From NCBI GenBank assembly GCA_017560605.1, contig JAFZEQ010000063.1, positions 1 through 19,099 of the forward strand: 19,099 nt of DNA, given 5' to 3'. The notes under the pieces are model-generated. The model was given only the letters and a program-made list of their open reading frames with translations, did not search any database and was not told the DNA's origin. Shown piece by piece: positions 9,426 through 17,174 of the stretch (the stretch's first letter is position 1; every line of letters starts with the position of its first letter). The translations under genes were made by a program, and so were the position numbers. The DNA comes from Paludibacteraceae bacterium (lineage in GTDB: Bacteria; Bacteroidota; Bacteroidia; Bacteroidales; Paludibacteraceae).

Positions 9426-10520
9426 TTATTTCCATTTATCTTCTGCATCCATATGAAACTGGCGAATCTGTTGCTCTTCTTCTCTTTTGCAAATAAGCAG
9501 AACACCGTTGGATTCGGCAATAATGCAGTTTTCTAATCCTTGTATCACAGCCATATGACCTTTCGGTAGTGTGATGATGTTGCCATGGCTGTCGTAGTAT
9601 TTAGCTTGGCAGTGTAGGGTAGCATTTTGTTGCTCGTCTTTTGGGCTTAACTCATACAACGAGCCCCATGTTCCCAGGTCGCTCCATCCAAAGTCGCTAG
9701 GCAAAACATACACATTCTTGGCGTGCTCCATAACTCCGTAGTCTATTGAGATGCTTGGGCATTTAGGAAATGCTTCCTCTATAAACGCCTCTTCTCCATG
9801 GGTGCCCAATAGACCTTCTCCTTGTGCAAAGATGTTAGCTACCTCTGGTAAGTAAGCTTGGAAAGCAGCGTCGATGGCTTGTAGGTTCCATAGGAAGATG
9901 CCAGAGTTCCATAGGAATTCTCCGCTCTCTACAAACTTCTTCGCTAACTCCAAGTTGGGTTTTTCAGTAAAGGCGCGAACCTTGCAAATCTCTGCACCAT
10001 CTTCGCTCAAGTTGTCACTGTCTATCTGTATGTAGCCATAGCCAGTGTCAGGACGGGTAGGCTTCATACCCAAGGTTAGTAGTGCCTTGTGCGATGCAAC
10101 AAAATCTAAACCATGTTCAATGGTTTCAATAAACTTGTTTTCTTGCAATATCAAGTGGTCGCTAGGAGCCACTACGATATTGGCTTGTTTGTCCCCTTTG
10201 GCATTAACCATAGCCTTGATACGCGCAACGGCGTACGCTATGCATGGTGCTGTGTTTCTGCGTGCTGGTTCGCATAATACTTGCGCTGGTTTGAGCATAG
10301 GTAGTTGCTCTAATACCACTTCGCGATACTGTACATTGGTCACAATCAGGATGTTCTCGGCTGGAACCAATGTGGTAAAGCGGTCAACAGTCATTTGTAG
10401 TAAACTTTTTCCTGTGCCGAAAAAGTCCAAAAACTGTTTAGGTTTGTCCGTGCGACTAAATGGCCAGAAGCGACTACCTACGCCGCCTGCCATAATCACA
10501 CAATAGTTGTGTTTCATCAT
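9426..10520 (-). CDS. manC: Mannose-1-phosphate guanylyltransferase
   Basis: A nucleotidyltransferase converting mannose-1-phosphate and GTP to GDP-mannose, the precursor for fucose and mannose in surface glycans. The signature AGGVGSRFWPFSR and the substrate segment KPKQFLDFFG lie at the N-terminus, with FLWNSGIFLWN mid-protein and SIDYGVME then DLGTWGSLYEL further on. It is the short form (about 364 residues) without the C-terminal isomerase domain. An upstream in-frame ATG at 10541 would add seven residues. I prefer the tandem ATGs at 10520/10517 because family members begin only a few residues before YCVIMAGG and an A-rich stretch precedes them. It is the first gene of the long minus-strand operon, with a clear promoter at 10580-10610. 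Its link with glycogen genes may be transcriptional only. Confidence 0.9.
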   Translation of the reverse strand: MMKHNYCVIMAGGVGSRFWPFSRTDKPKQFLDFFGTGKSLLQMTVDRFTTLVPAENILIVTNVQYREVVLEQLPMLKPAQVLCEPARRNTAPCIAYAVARIKAMVNAKGDKQANIVVAPSDHLILQENKFIETIEHGLDFVASHKALLTLGMKPTRPDTGYGYIQIDSDNLSEDGAEICKVRAFTEKPNLELAKKFVESGEFLWNSGIFLWNLQAIDAAFQAYLPEVANIFAQGEGLLGTHGEEAFIEEAFPKCPSISIDYGVMEHAKNVYVLPSDFGWSDLGTWGSLYELSPKDEQQNATLHCQAKYYDSHGNIITLPKGHMAVIQGLENCIIAESNGVLLICKREEEQQIRQFHMDAEDKWK

Positions 10521-10579
10521 ATTATTAGTTTTTTGGGTCATTCTAGTGCATTAAAATTAAATAATTTTATTTAAGAGCG

Positions 10580-10610
10580 CAAAAGTACAATTTTTTTTTC
10601 ATATATGCAA
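10580..10610 (-). promoter_or_regulatory. Promoter of the manC-glycogen-porin-clp-trxA operon
   Basis: On the minus strand there is a -33 TTGC (TTG at 10608-10610), a 20-nt spacer that includes a 9-nt A-run, and a -7 TACTTTTGC (core 10580-10587). It fits the Bacteroidota TTG / TAnnTTTG consensus. The predicted start near 10573 gives a leader of about 50 nt to the preferred manC start. It is the only good match I found upstream of the seven-gene run, though internal promoters were not searched exhaustively. Confidence 0.8.
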
Positions 10611-10659
10611 TACTTTGCCTGTATTTTTGTGTGATATTGCATTTATGTAGGTATTATGC

Positions 10660-10690
10660 TTGCATAATTCAAATGATTTCATTACCTTTG
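10660..10690 (+). promoter_or_regulatory. Promoter of the gldD-GGGPS-tadA-HD operon
   Basis: TTGC (TTG at 10660-10662), a 20-nt spacer, and -7 TACCTTTGC (core 10683-10690). The predicted start is near 10697, about 11 nt before the gldD-like ATG at 10708, so the leader is very short. An upstream in-frame ATG at 10660 lies inside the promoter and cannot be the start of this transcript. The promoter is back to back with the manC promoter, with their -33 boxes about 50 nt apart. Confidence 0.82.
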
Positions 10691-10707
10691 CACGAATTTT
10701 TGTATTT

Positions 10708-11286
10708 ATGAGAACTCGTTTTTTATTTTTGTTTGTTCTGATGTTGGTGGTAAGTTTGTTTACTGCTTGTCATCAGCGTGCTATACCTAAGCCATATGGC
10801 TATTATCGAATAGCTATACCTGATACTGCCTATGCGTATTGCGACTTGAAGGGCTATCCATATACTTTCCGTTTGTCCAAGAATGCTTATGTTGATACGG
10901 TTAAGCAAGCTGGCGAGGTGTATTGGATAGATATTCAGTATCCTTCGCTCAACGCCACTGTTCATTGCAGTTACAAGCAGGTTAATGGCAATTTAAGGGC
11001 TTTGTCCAAGGATGCGCAAGAGTTTTTGTATAGCCATTCTACGGTAGCCTCTGCCATACCCATGCAGGAGTATGGTGACGAACAGCGTCGTGTCTATGGT
11101 ATGTACTTTGAGTTACATGGCAATACGGCTACTCCTATGCAGTTCTATTTGACCGATTCTACCGAGCATTTCTTCCGTGGTTCGGTGTATTGTAATACTG
11201 TTCCTAATAAAGATTCGTTGGCTCCTATTTATGACTATTTGCGTAAAGATGCGCGTATGATAATGGAGTCTATGAAATGGCGTTGA
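10708..11286 (+). CDS. gldD: GldD-family gliding motility-associated lipoprotein
   Basis: A 192-residue lipoprotein. Residues 1-20 are hydrophobic and end in the lipobox LFTAC, with the lipidated Cys at 21. After it come PKPYGYYRI (about 25-33), QYPSLNATVHCSYK mid-protein and, near the C-terminus, GNTATPMQFYLTDS, HFFRG and PNKDSLAPIYDYL, a pattern I recognise from GldD of Flavobacterium gliding-motility proteins. Homologues occur in non-gliding Bacteroidota too, so motility cannot be inferred here; its role in the envelope is unknown. The start at 10708 is fixed by the promoter just upstream. It overlaps the next gene by 10 nt (ATGGCGTTGA), suggesting coupled translation. Confidence 0.8.
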   Translation: MRTRFLFLFVLMLVVSLFTACHQRAIPKPYGYYRIAIPDTAYAYCDLKGYPYTFRLSKNAYVDTVKQAGEVYWIDIQYPSLNATVHCSYKQVNGNLRALSKDAQEFLYSHSTVASAIPMQEYGDEQRRVYGMYFELHGNTATPMQFYLTDSTEHFFRGSVYCNTVPNKDSLAPIYDYLRKDARMIMESMKWR

Positions 11287-12017
11287 AATCGTCTAAAATG
11301 AGTGTTTTATCTATCATATTACAAGCTCAATCTTCCCATACTCCGCTTCTGGCAGTGTTGGTAGATCCTGATAAGCCTTTTTACCAAGATCTGTTACCTT
11401 ATTTATCAGGAGTAGATCTGGTTTTGGTGGGTGGTAGTACGGGTGGTAATGCACAGGCTTGTATAGCTGCTCTCAGAGAATATACATCGGCACCAGTTTT
11501 GCTTTTTCCGGGTAATGTGCAGCAGTTTACTCCTACTGTCGACGCCTTGCTCTTTTTGACGCTGCTCAACTCGCGCCGTCCAGAGATACTGATTGATCCA
11601 CATGTTCAGATGGCGACTACTATTCACCAGTCTGGTGTCGAGGTGATACCTATGGGGTATGTGCTGGTAGATGGTCATCGTCAGAGTGCCGTAGAAAAAG
11701 TGTCGCATTGTACACCTGTTCCACATGATTCCATCGATGAAATCGTGCGTTTTGCTCTTGCTGGTCAATTACTAGGCAAGCAGTTGGTTTATCTGGAGGC
11801 AGGTAGCGGTGCTAAATTACCTGTGTCAGCGCAGGCTATTGCTGCGGTCAAAGAGGCTATCCACCTGCCTTTGATAGTTGGTGGTGGTATTACTTCGCTT
11901 GAACAGATGTCGCAGGCTTTTCTATCAGGTGCAGATATAGTGGTAATAGGTAATCATTTTGAGCAACATCCAGCTCAATTATCTGACTTTATTAATCATA
12001 AGAATCAATGTCGTTGA
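11277..12017 (+). CDS. Geranylgeranylglyceryl phosphate synthase family protein (PcrB/GGGPS)
   Basis: A 246-residue TIM-barrel prenyltransferase. Family marks are LVDPDKP (28-34, metal and diphosphate binding), VGGS (51-54), FPGN (77-80), YLEAGSGA (172-179), VGGGI (201-205) and GADIVVIGN (218-226), with glycine-rich phosphate loops at the barrel ends. The family attaches a polyprenyl diphosphate to glycerol-1-phosphate, the first step of archaeal ether lipids. Bacteroidota carry group II members close to archaeal GGGPS, while Firmicutes PcrB uses heptaprenyl diphosphate. The final product in this bacterium is not known. The chosen ATG overlaps the gldD stop; Met8 (11298) is an alternative that would avoid overlap. 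It overlaps tadA by 10 nt. Confidence 0.88.
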   Translation: MALKSSKMSVLSIILQAQSSHTPLLAVLVDPDKPFYQDLLPYLSGVDLVLVGGSTGGNAQACIAALREYTSAPVLLFPGNVQQFTPTVDALLFLTLLNSRRPEILIDPHVQMATTIHQSGVEVIPMGYVLVDGHRQSAVEKVSHCTPVPHDSIDEIVRFALAGQLLGKQLVYLEAGSGAKLPVSAQAIAAVKEAIHLPLIVGGGITSLEQMSQAFLSGADIVVIGNHFEQHPAQLSDFINHKNQCR

Positions 12018-12463
12018 AATCGGATATAAATACGGATGATCTGCAGTTTATGCGGATGGCTTTGGTCGAGGCACAGATGGCGTATGACCAAGGTGAGATT
12101 CCGGTGGGCTGTGTCGTGGTGGCCAATGGTCAGGTCCTAGGACGCGGACATAATCTTACCGAAACATTGCAGGATGTTACGGCTCATGCCGAGATACAAG
12201 CTATAACAGCTGCAGCTAATAGTTTAGGAGGCAAATACCTTACTCAATGTACGCTATATGTCACACTAGAACCCTGTGTGATGTGTGCTGGCGCCATAGG
12301 CTGGTCGCAGATCAGACGCGTCGTGTTTGGTGCTAGCGATGATAAGAGGGGGTTTACCAAACTAGCCCCACAGGCTTTGCATCCAAAATGTACGATTTCA
12401 TCGGGCGTTATGCAGGATGAGTGTAAAGAACTAGTACAACGCTTTTTTCAATCTAGACGATAG
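12008..12463 (+). CDS. tadA: tRNA-specific adenosine deaminase
   Basis: A 151-residue cytidine-deaminase-fold enzyme. The zinc and catalytic motif HAE is at 60-62 (His60 ligand, Glu62 proton shuttle), and PCVMC gives Cys90 and Cys93 as the other zinc ligands. The N-terminal FMRMALVEAQMAYDQGEIPVG is typical of TadA. It deaminates A34 to inosine in tRNA-Arg(ACG). Length is normal for the family. The start overlaps the previous gene by 10 nt within ATGTCGTTGA, nearly the same junction as between the two preceding genes. The HD-domain gene follows after 21 nt. Confidence 0.95.
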   Translation: MSLKSDINTDDLQFMRMALVEAQMAYDQGEIPVGCVVVANGQVLGRGHNLTETLQDVTAHAEIQAITAAANSLGGKYLTQCTLYVTLEPCVMCAGAIGWSQIRRVVFGASDDKRGFTKLAPQALHPKCTISSGVMQDECKELVQRFFQSRR

Positions 12464-12484
12464 TCTATCTAATACATCAACAAT

Positions 12485-14392
12485 ATGAAACCTATAGTAA
12501 GAACCGTGTTGCAGTTGGCTGCTTTTGTTCTATTGGCTGCTTTATCTATTTATTTGCTACCAAAGCATCAATATGTTACTACATATGACTATACCGTAGG
12601 TCGTCCATGGGGCTACGGTCTGTTGAAGGCGGATATTGATTTTTCTATTCTTAAAACGGATAAGGAGCTGGCAGAAGAACATAATCGCATAGTTAGGGAG
12701 TCTAGACCTATTTATAATTTGCAAAAGACAGTTGCTCCTGCGGGCGAGCACAAGTATATAGTGTCTATCGAGGAGATGGATCGTATCCTTAAAAATGGTT
12801 GGACACAGATATCTGTGCTTGACGACAATGTGTCGCAGCCAGTTAATGTCAGCGAATTGGTTACCGCCAAAGTTGCTTACCAACAAACAGGTATCTATGT
12901 CGAGCCTAATTTGGATTTTGATTCTATTGCATCAGAGAGGATGGTCGACAAACAGCTCAAACAAGTGTCGCTATTGCACGGTATGGTGTTCAAGGGAACC
13001 AAGATTGTTGATTCGGGCGAGATGGTTACCGAGGAGATAGCGCAGCAGATTCGTTCTCTCGAGGCCAAGAAAAGGGATACTGATATTGATTATAAGAGCA
13101 AGTTGATGTCTTCTTTAGGTGCATCTATTTGTATTGTAGTGCTTTTGTTGATTTTCTACCTTTATCTATACACCTATCGTGGTAAGTTGCTAGATAATCT
13201 ACGCAATGTCTTGTTTTTCACCATCTTGATGGCTATGATTATTTCGGCATCTTTTATCTTGTTAGATGTAGTTAAGGAGCTCGAATATATTTATCTCATA
13301 CCTTTTGTTTGGGGTGCTATTATAGCCCGTGTTTTCTATGATTCGCGTACAGCTATCTTCTTGCATATCATAACAGTATCAATAGTTAGTGTGGCTGTGC
13401 CTATGCCATATATCTTTTTGCTCACGCAGATTATTGTTGGTATAGTTGCTGTTATTAGTTTGCGCGATATGACACAGCGTGCACAGTTGGCTCAGACGGC
13501 AGCTTTTGTGTTGATCGCTTATTCGGTTGTTTTTACGGCTTTGCAGGTTCTAACAACGGGTAACTTGGAACTTGTTGAATGGCGATACTATGTGCTGTTT
13601 GCTGTAAATGCGATATTGGTGATCTGTGCTTATGGTTTGATTTTCCTATTTGAGCGTAGTTTCGGTTTGCTCAGTAGTATTACCTTGGTTGAGTTAACCA
13701 ATGTCAACTCCAATCTGATGTTGCAGTTTGCTGAGAAGGCACCTGGTACTTTCCAGCACTCTTTGCAAGTTAGTAACTTGGCCACTGAGGCGGCTAAGCG
13801 TATTGGCGCTAAGGTCTTGTTGGTTCGTACGGGTGCGCTCTATCACGATATAGGTAAGATGAGTAATGCCGGGTGTTTTATTGAGAATCAGTCCGATGGT
13901 AACAATCCATTGTTGGGTATGGCTAGTGCTGATGCGGCAAAGGTAATTATTGACCATGTGGCAGAAGGTGAGCGCATAGCTCGTCGTCACCGTTTGCCTG
14001 AATTGATCATCCATTTTATCCGTTCACACCATGGTAATTCTCAAACTCGCTATTTCTACAATACGGCTGTCAATCAGGCCAAACAGGCGGGTTTAGATCC
14101 ATCTACTGTTAACATAGAGGATTATACCTATCCAGGTCCTAAACCTTCTACCAAGGAGGCGGCTTTGGTAATGATGGCGGATGCTATCGAGGCGCGTTCT
14201 CGTTCGTTGAGAGAGATGACTCCTCAGTCGATATCCGATATGGTGGATGATATGATTGATATGCAAATGCGAGACGGACAATTAGCTATGACGCCATTGT
14301 CCTTTAAAGATCTAGAAGATGTTCGTGCTGTGTTTAAACAGAAATTAATGCAGATTAACCACCATCGTATTACTTATCCGACGTTGTTCTAA
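12485..14392 (+). CDS. 7TM-HD cyclic-di-AMP phosphodiesterase (PgpH/YqfF family)
   Basis: A 635-residue membrane protein. TM1 is at about 6-25, followed by an extracytoplasmic domain (about 30-205) resembling 7TMR-HDED. Seven more hydrophobic segments lie at about 208-230, 241-262, 268-284, 289-304, 308-326, 336-355 and 368-390. A cytoplasmic HD domain covers about 405-635. The metal ligands are visible: His425 (FQHS), His454-Asp455 (HDIGK), His491 (DH), His515-His516 (SHHG) and Asp566 (MADAIEA), matching the PgpH set. It should hydrolyse cyclic-di-AMP to pApA, affecting osmolyte and cell-wall homeostasis. It is the last gene of the plus-strand operon. Its TAA shares bases with the TAG of the convergent dusB, so there is no room for a terminator between them. 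Confidence 0.92.
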   Translation: MKPIVRTVLQLAAFVLLAALSIYLLPKHQYVTTYDYTVGRPWGYGLLKADIDFSILKTDKELAEEHNRIVRESRPIYNLQKTVAPAGEHKYIVSIEEMDRILKNGWTQISVLDDNVSQPVNVSELVTAKVAYQQTGIYVEPNLDFDSIASERMVDKQLKQVSLLHGMVFKGTKIVDSGEMVTEEIAQQIRSLEAKKRDTDIDYKSKLMSSLGASICIVVLLLIFYLYLYTYRGKLLDNLRNVLFFTILMAMIISASFILLDVVKELEYIYLIPFVWGAIIARVFYDSRTAIFLHIITVSIVSVAVPMPYIFLLTQIIVGIVAVISLRDMTQRAQLAQTAAFVLIAYSVVFTALQVLTTGNLELVEWRYYVLFAVNAILVICAYGLIFLFERSFGLLSSITLVELTNVNSNLMLQFAEKAPGTFQHSLQVSNLATEAAKRIGAKVLLVRTGALYHDIGKMSNAGCFIENQSDGNNPLLGMASADAAKVIIDHVAEGERIARRHRLPELIIHFIRSHHGNSQTRYFYNTAVNQAKQAGLDPSTVNIEDYTYPGPKPSTKEAALVMMADAIEARSRSLREMTPQSISDMVDDMIDMQMRDGQLAMTPLSFKDLEDVRAVFKQKLMQINHHRITYPTLF

Positions 14393-15366
14393 TCGTTAGG
14401 CTGGTTTCCCCACTTTTCTACGATTTCATCCATTATTTGGAAGACTTCTGCTTTGCTCTCTGCTCGTAGCAGGGCTATGCGTGTTTGACGAAAATCAAAC
14501 AGTCCTTTGAAGGCAGGTGATGCAGCAAAGTGTCTACGGCTGTGTACGATGCCTTTGCGCTCGTCGCCTATCCACTCTATGCTTCGTTCGACATGCTCTT
14601 TGAGGATGTCTACGCACCATTGCATGCTGCGTGTAGGTATTAGCTCGCCTGTATTGAGGTAGTGTTGGATATCTTCGAATATCCATGGGCAACCAAAGGT
14701 TGCTCGGCCTATCATAATGGCGTCTACGCCGTATTCATCAAAGCACTCTTTGGCTCTCTCTGGAGTGGTGACATCGCCGTTGCCGATGATAGGTATATGG
14801 ATGCGAGGGTTGTTTTTTACTTCGCGAATCAGTGTCCAGTCGGCATCGCCGCGGTACATCTGACTGCGTGTGCGTCCATGGATGGCCAGTTCGGCTATAC
14901 CGCAGTCTTGTAGTGCTTCGGCTATATCGGTGATGATGCGGTTGTTATCGTCCCATCCTAGTCGTGTCTTGACGGTTACAGGGGTGTTAACAGCTTTGAC
15001 TACGGCACGGGTTATGTCCAGCATTTTTGGTATGTCTTTCAGCAATCCTGCGCCTGCACCTTTGCCTGCCACTTTTTTGACAGGGCAGCCAAAGTTGATG
15101 TCGATGAAGTCTGGTTTAGCTTGTTCTACTATACGTGCAGCCTCGGCCATACTCTCGGGTTCACGACCATAGATCTGTATGGCTACCGGACGTTCTTCGT
15201 CGTAGATATTGAGTTTGCGTGTAGTAGACGCTACATCACGCACAAGGGCGTCTGCATTGACGAACTCGGTATATACGCGTGTTGCACCAAAACGTTTGCA
15301 TAGCAAACGAAACGCAGGATCTGTTACATCCTCCATAGGTGCCAAATATAGTGGAAACTTCTTCAT
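14389..15366 (-). CDS. dusB: tRNA-dihydrouridine synthase
   Basis: A 325-residue flavoprotein that reduces uridine to dihydrouridine in the tRNA D-loop. It begins with the FMN-binding APMEDVTD (9-16). The catalytic cysteine is Cys94 in NFGCPVKKVAGKGAGAGL (91-108). FMN and substrate residues are Lys133 (TVKTRLGW), His163 (AIHGRT), IIGNGDV (193-199) and GRATFGCPW (220-228). This is the DusB/NifR3 branch; which uridine it modifies is not certain. It follows the YidE-type gene after a 32-nt spacer made almost wholly of 7-nt repeat units. Its stop overlaps the convergent HD-domain gene. Confidence 0.92.
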   Translation of the reverse strand: MKKFPLYLAPMEDVTDPAFRLLCKRFGATRVYTEFVNADALVRDVASTTRKLNIYDEERPVAIQIYGREPESMAEAARIVEQAKPDFIDINFGCPVKKVAGKGAGAGLLKDIPKMLDITRAVVKAVNTPVTVKTRLGWDDNNRIITDIAEALQDCGIAELAIHGRTRSQMYRGDADWTLIREVKNNPRIHIPIIGNGDVTTPERAKECFDEYGVDAIMIGRATFGCPWIFEDIQHYLNTGELIPTRSMQWCVDILKEHVERSIEWIGDERKGIVHSRRHFAASPAFKGLFDFRQTRIALLRAESKAEVFQIMDEIVEKWGNQPND

Positions 15367-15394
15367 AACTTATCACTCATTGTTCATCACTCAT
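15367..15394 (-). repeat. Heptanucleotide repeat tract before dusB
   Basis: On the minus strand the spacer holds four 7-nt units in register: ATGAGTG (15394-15388), ATGAACA, ATGAGTG and ATAAGTT (15373-15367). They run directly into the dusB start, whose first seven bases (ATGAAGA) continue the period. The unit looks like ATGAGTG with drift. The tract begins four bases after the stop of the upstream gene. Several in-frame or out-of-frame ATG/GTG codons lie just before the true start. Confidence 0.6.
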
Positions 15395-15398
15395 AATT

Positions 15399-17060
15399 CT
15401 ACAAGAACAGTAATATCATCAATTGTCCCGTTAGTACTCGAAGGAACATGGTTAGTGGGTATACGGTCGAGTAGGTTACGGCAGCTCGGTCGTTGTTGGT
15501 AGATAGGGCTGTGGCGTAGGATAATGATGGTGGATTGGTTGTGCTACCAGCTATCAGTCCCATCAGTGCAAAGTAGTCTAGTTTTAGCCATTTACGGCCT
15601 AGTATACCTACGATGATCAGTGGTAGCAAGGTGATGATAACACCATATCCAATCCATATGTATCCGCCGTCTAGCAGGGTTGGAATAAAGGTTTTGCCGG
15701 CTCCAAAGCCTACGGCTGCTAAGAACATAGCTATACCTATTTCTCGTATCATCAGGTTGGCGCTACTGGTGGTGTAGGTTACTATATGCATTTTAGGTCC
15801 AAAGCAGCTCATCAGTATGGCTACTATCAACGATCCTCCTGCTAGTCCCAGTTTGAAGGGTTGTGATAGGCCTGGTAAGCTGATAGGCAATGATCCTAGC
15901 AGTACACCTAGTCCGATACCTACAAAGATGGATACTAGGTTTGGTATTTCTAGTTTTTTGCTGGAATTACCAAATACTTTTTCAATCTTTTCTATTGTTC
16001 TCTCTTCGCCAACAACCGTTATTCGGTCACCTAGTTGCAGGTATAGGTCGCGTGTTGCTAGCAGTTCGATACCAGCACGACGAATACGTGTGATGGACAC
16101 ATGGTATGTAGCGCGTATGTTTAGGTCACCAATGCGTTTGCCGTTTAGTTCGGCTTTGGTGACAATGATGTTGCGCGAAACCAAGTGTGCTTGCTGTTTG
16201 TTGTCGGTCTGGATACTGGTTTCCATACCCAGTAGTAATACACTTTTCCTGTGTTCTTGGTCTATCACAACACGGATGCGGTCGCCCACATGTAGTACGG
16301 TGTCCACGTCGGGTAGTTCGTCTTCGCCATCGGGGCGAACCAGTCGCGATACGATTAGGTTCATATTGCATAGCGAGCTCAAATCGCGTATATGAGCGCC
16401 CTCTACCTGTGGGTTAGCCAGCAGGATGTCAATATGTTCGATTTCCTTTTGAACTTCGCTTTCAGCAGCTACGCGAGCTTCTTCTTTATCCAATTTGATA
16501 TGGAAGAACCATCGCATCATCAGTATTACGGCAATGATGCCCACCACGCCCAGTGGGTATGCCATAGCGTATCCGCTGGCTATATTACCATTGGCTGTAC
16601 CTATGGTATCCAGGTATGCTTGTTGTGCGGCACCTAGACCAGGGGTGTTAGTTACGGCACCAAATAGTATACCTGTCATAGTGGCAATATGTTCGCCTGA
16701 TACCAGGTGGATGATGAATGCGGTTAGGCAGCTCAGTGCGACGGCCGTAAAAGCTAGTATGTTGAGTTTGATACCACCTTTTCCAAACGAGGAGAAGAAG
16801 CTTGGACCTACCTGTAAACCAATACTATACACAAATAGTATCAGTCCAAAGTCCTTGGCAAATGTTTCCACCACTGGGTCTAGGTGCATACCAAAGTGCG
16901 ACATGGCAATAGCGCAAAATAGTATCCAAGTGATACCCAATGTAATGCCCTTGAATTTCAGTCTATGGCTTAGGTATATACCTACTGCAATAGCTAGTGT
17001 GAGTATAAAAATAGAGTGGGGTACTCCTGAACCCAAAAATAAACTTTCAAACCAGTTCAT
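15399..17060 (-). CDS. YidE/AspT-type putative transporter with two TrkA_C domains
   Basis: A 553-residue membrane protein with two related membrane halves (about 12-190 and 370-553) around a cytoplasmic part with two TrkA_C/RCK-C-like domains (about 205-280 and 290-365). Each half carries a matching re-entrant-type motif: GAVTNTPGLGAAQQA (134-148) and AGSTTNPPSLSYA (504-516). This is the aspartate:alanine exchanger superfamily; the substrate of the Bacteroidota branch is unknown. A longer reading from 17138 exists, but the promoter at 17086-17116 lies inside it, and MNWFESLFLGSG is the usual N-terminus, so I place the start at 17060, about 19 nt from the predicted transcription start. dusB follows after 32 nt. 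Confidence 0.88.
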   Translation of the reverse strand: MNWFESLFLGSGVPHSIFILTLAIAVGIYLSHRLKFKGITLGITWILFCAIAMSHFGMHLDPVVETFAKDFGLILFVYSIGLQVGPSFFSSFGKGGIKLNILAFTAVALSCLTAFIIHLVSGEHIATMTGILFGAVTNTPGLGAAQQAYLDTIGTANGNIASGYAMAYPLGVVGIIAVILMMRWFFHIKLDKEEARVAAESEVQKEIEHIDILLANPQVEGAHIRDLSSLCNMNLIVSRLVRPDGEDELPDVDTVLHVGDRIRVVIDQEHRKSVLLLGMETSIQTDNKQQAHLVSRNIIVTKAELNGKRIGDLNIRATYHVSITRIRRAGIELLATRDLYLQLGDRITVVGEERTIEKIEKVFGNSSKKLEIPNLVSIFVGIGLGVLLGSLPISLPGLSQPFKLGLAGGSLIVAILMSCFGPKMHIVTYTTSSANLMIREIGIAMFLAAVGFGAGKTFIPTLLDGGYIWIGYGVIITLLPLIIVGILGRKWLKLDYFALMGLIAGSTTNPPSLSYATALSTNNDRAAVTYSTVYPLTMFLRVLTGQLMILLFL

Positions 17061-17085
17061 AAGATTGTGCTTATTAAAAACACTG

Positions 17086-17116
17086 CAAAGGTATATCTTT
17101 TTCATTAAATAACCAA
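17086..17116 (-). promoter_or_regulatory. Promoter of the YidE-type transporter and dusB
   Basis: On the minus strand there is TTGG (TTG at 17114-17116), a 20-nt spacer and -7 TACCTTTGC (core 17086-17093). The predicted start is near 17079. It decides the start codon of the transporter gene at 17060. It is back to back with the promoter of the AAA ATPase gene, with A/T-rich DNA between them. Confidence 0.8.
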
Positions 17117-17174
17117 GACAAAGGCTGATCGATGACAAATTTACACTTTTTTTATAAAAAATGTAACTTTAATG

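Noticed and set aside
10660..10707. Upstream ATG for the gldD-like lipoprotein
   Set aside because: It lies within the promoter; the start at 10708 gives a proper lipoprotein signal peptide with Cys21.
15817..17112. Several long plus-strand open frames over the YidE-type gene
   Set aside because: They lie antisense to a well-supported membrane protein, show no recognisable motifs, and have Ser/Pro/Arg-rich shadow composition.
17061..17138. N-terminal extension of the YidE-type transporter to an ATG at 17138
   Set aside because: The -7/-33 promoter at 17086-17116 falls inside it, and the extra 26 residues do not resemble the family.
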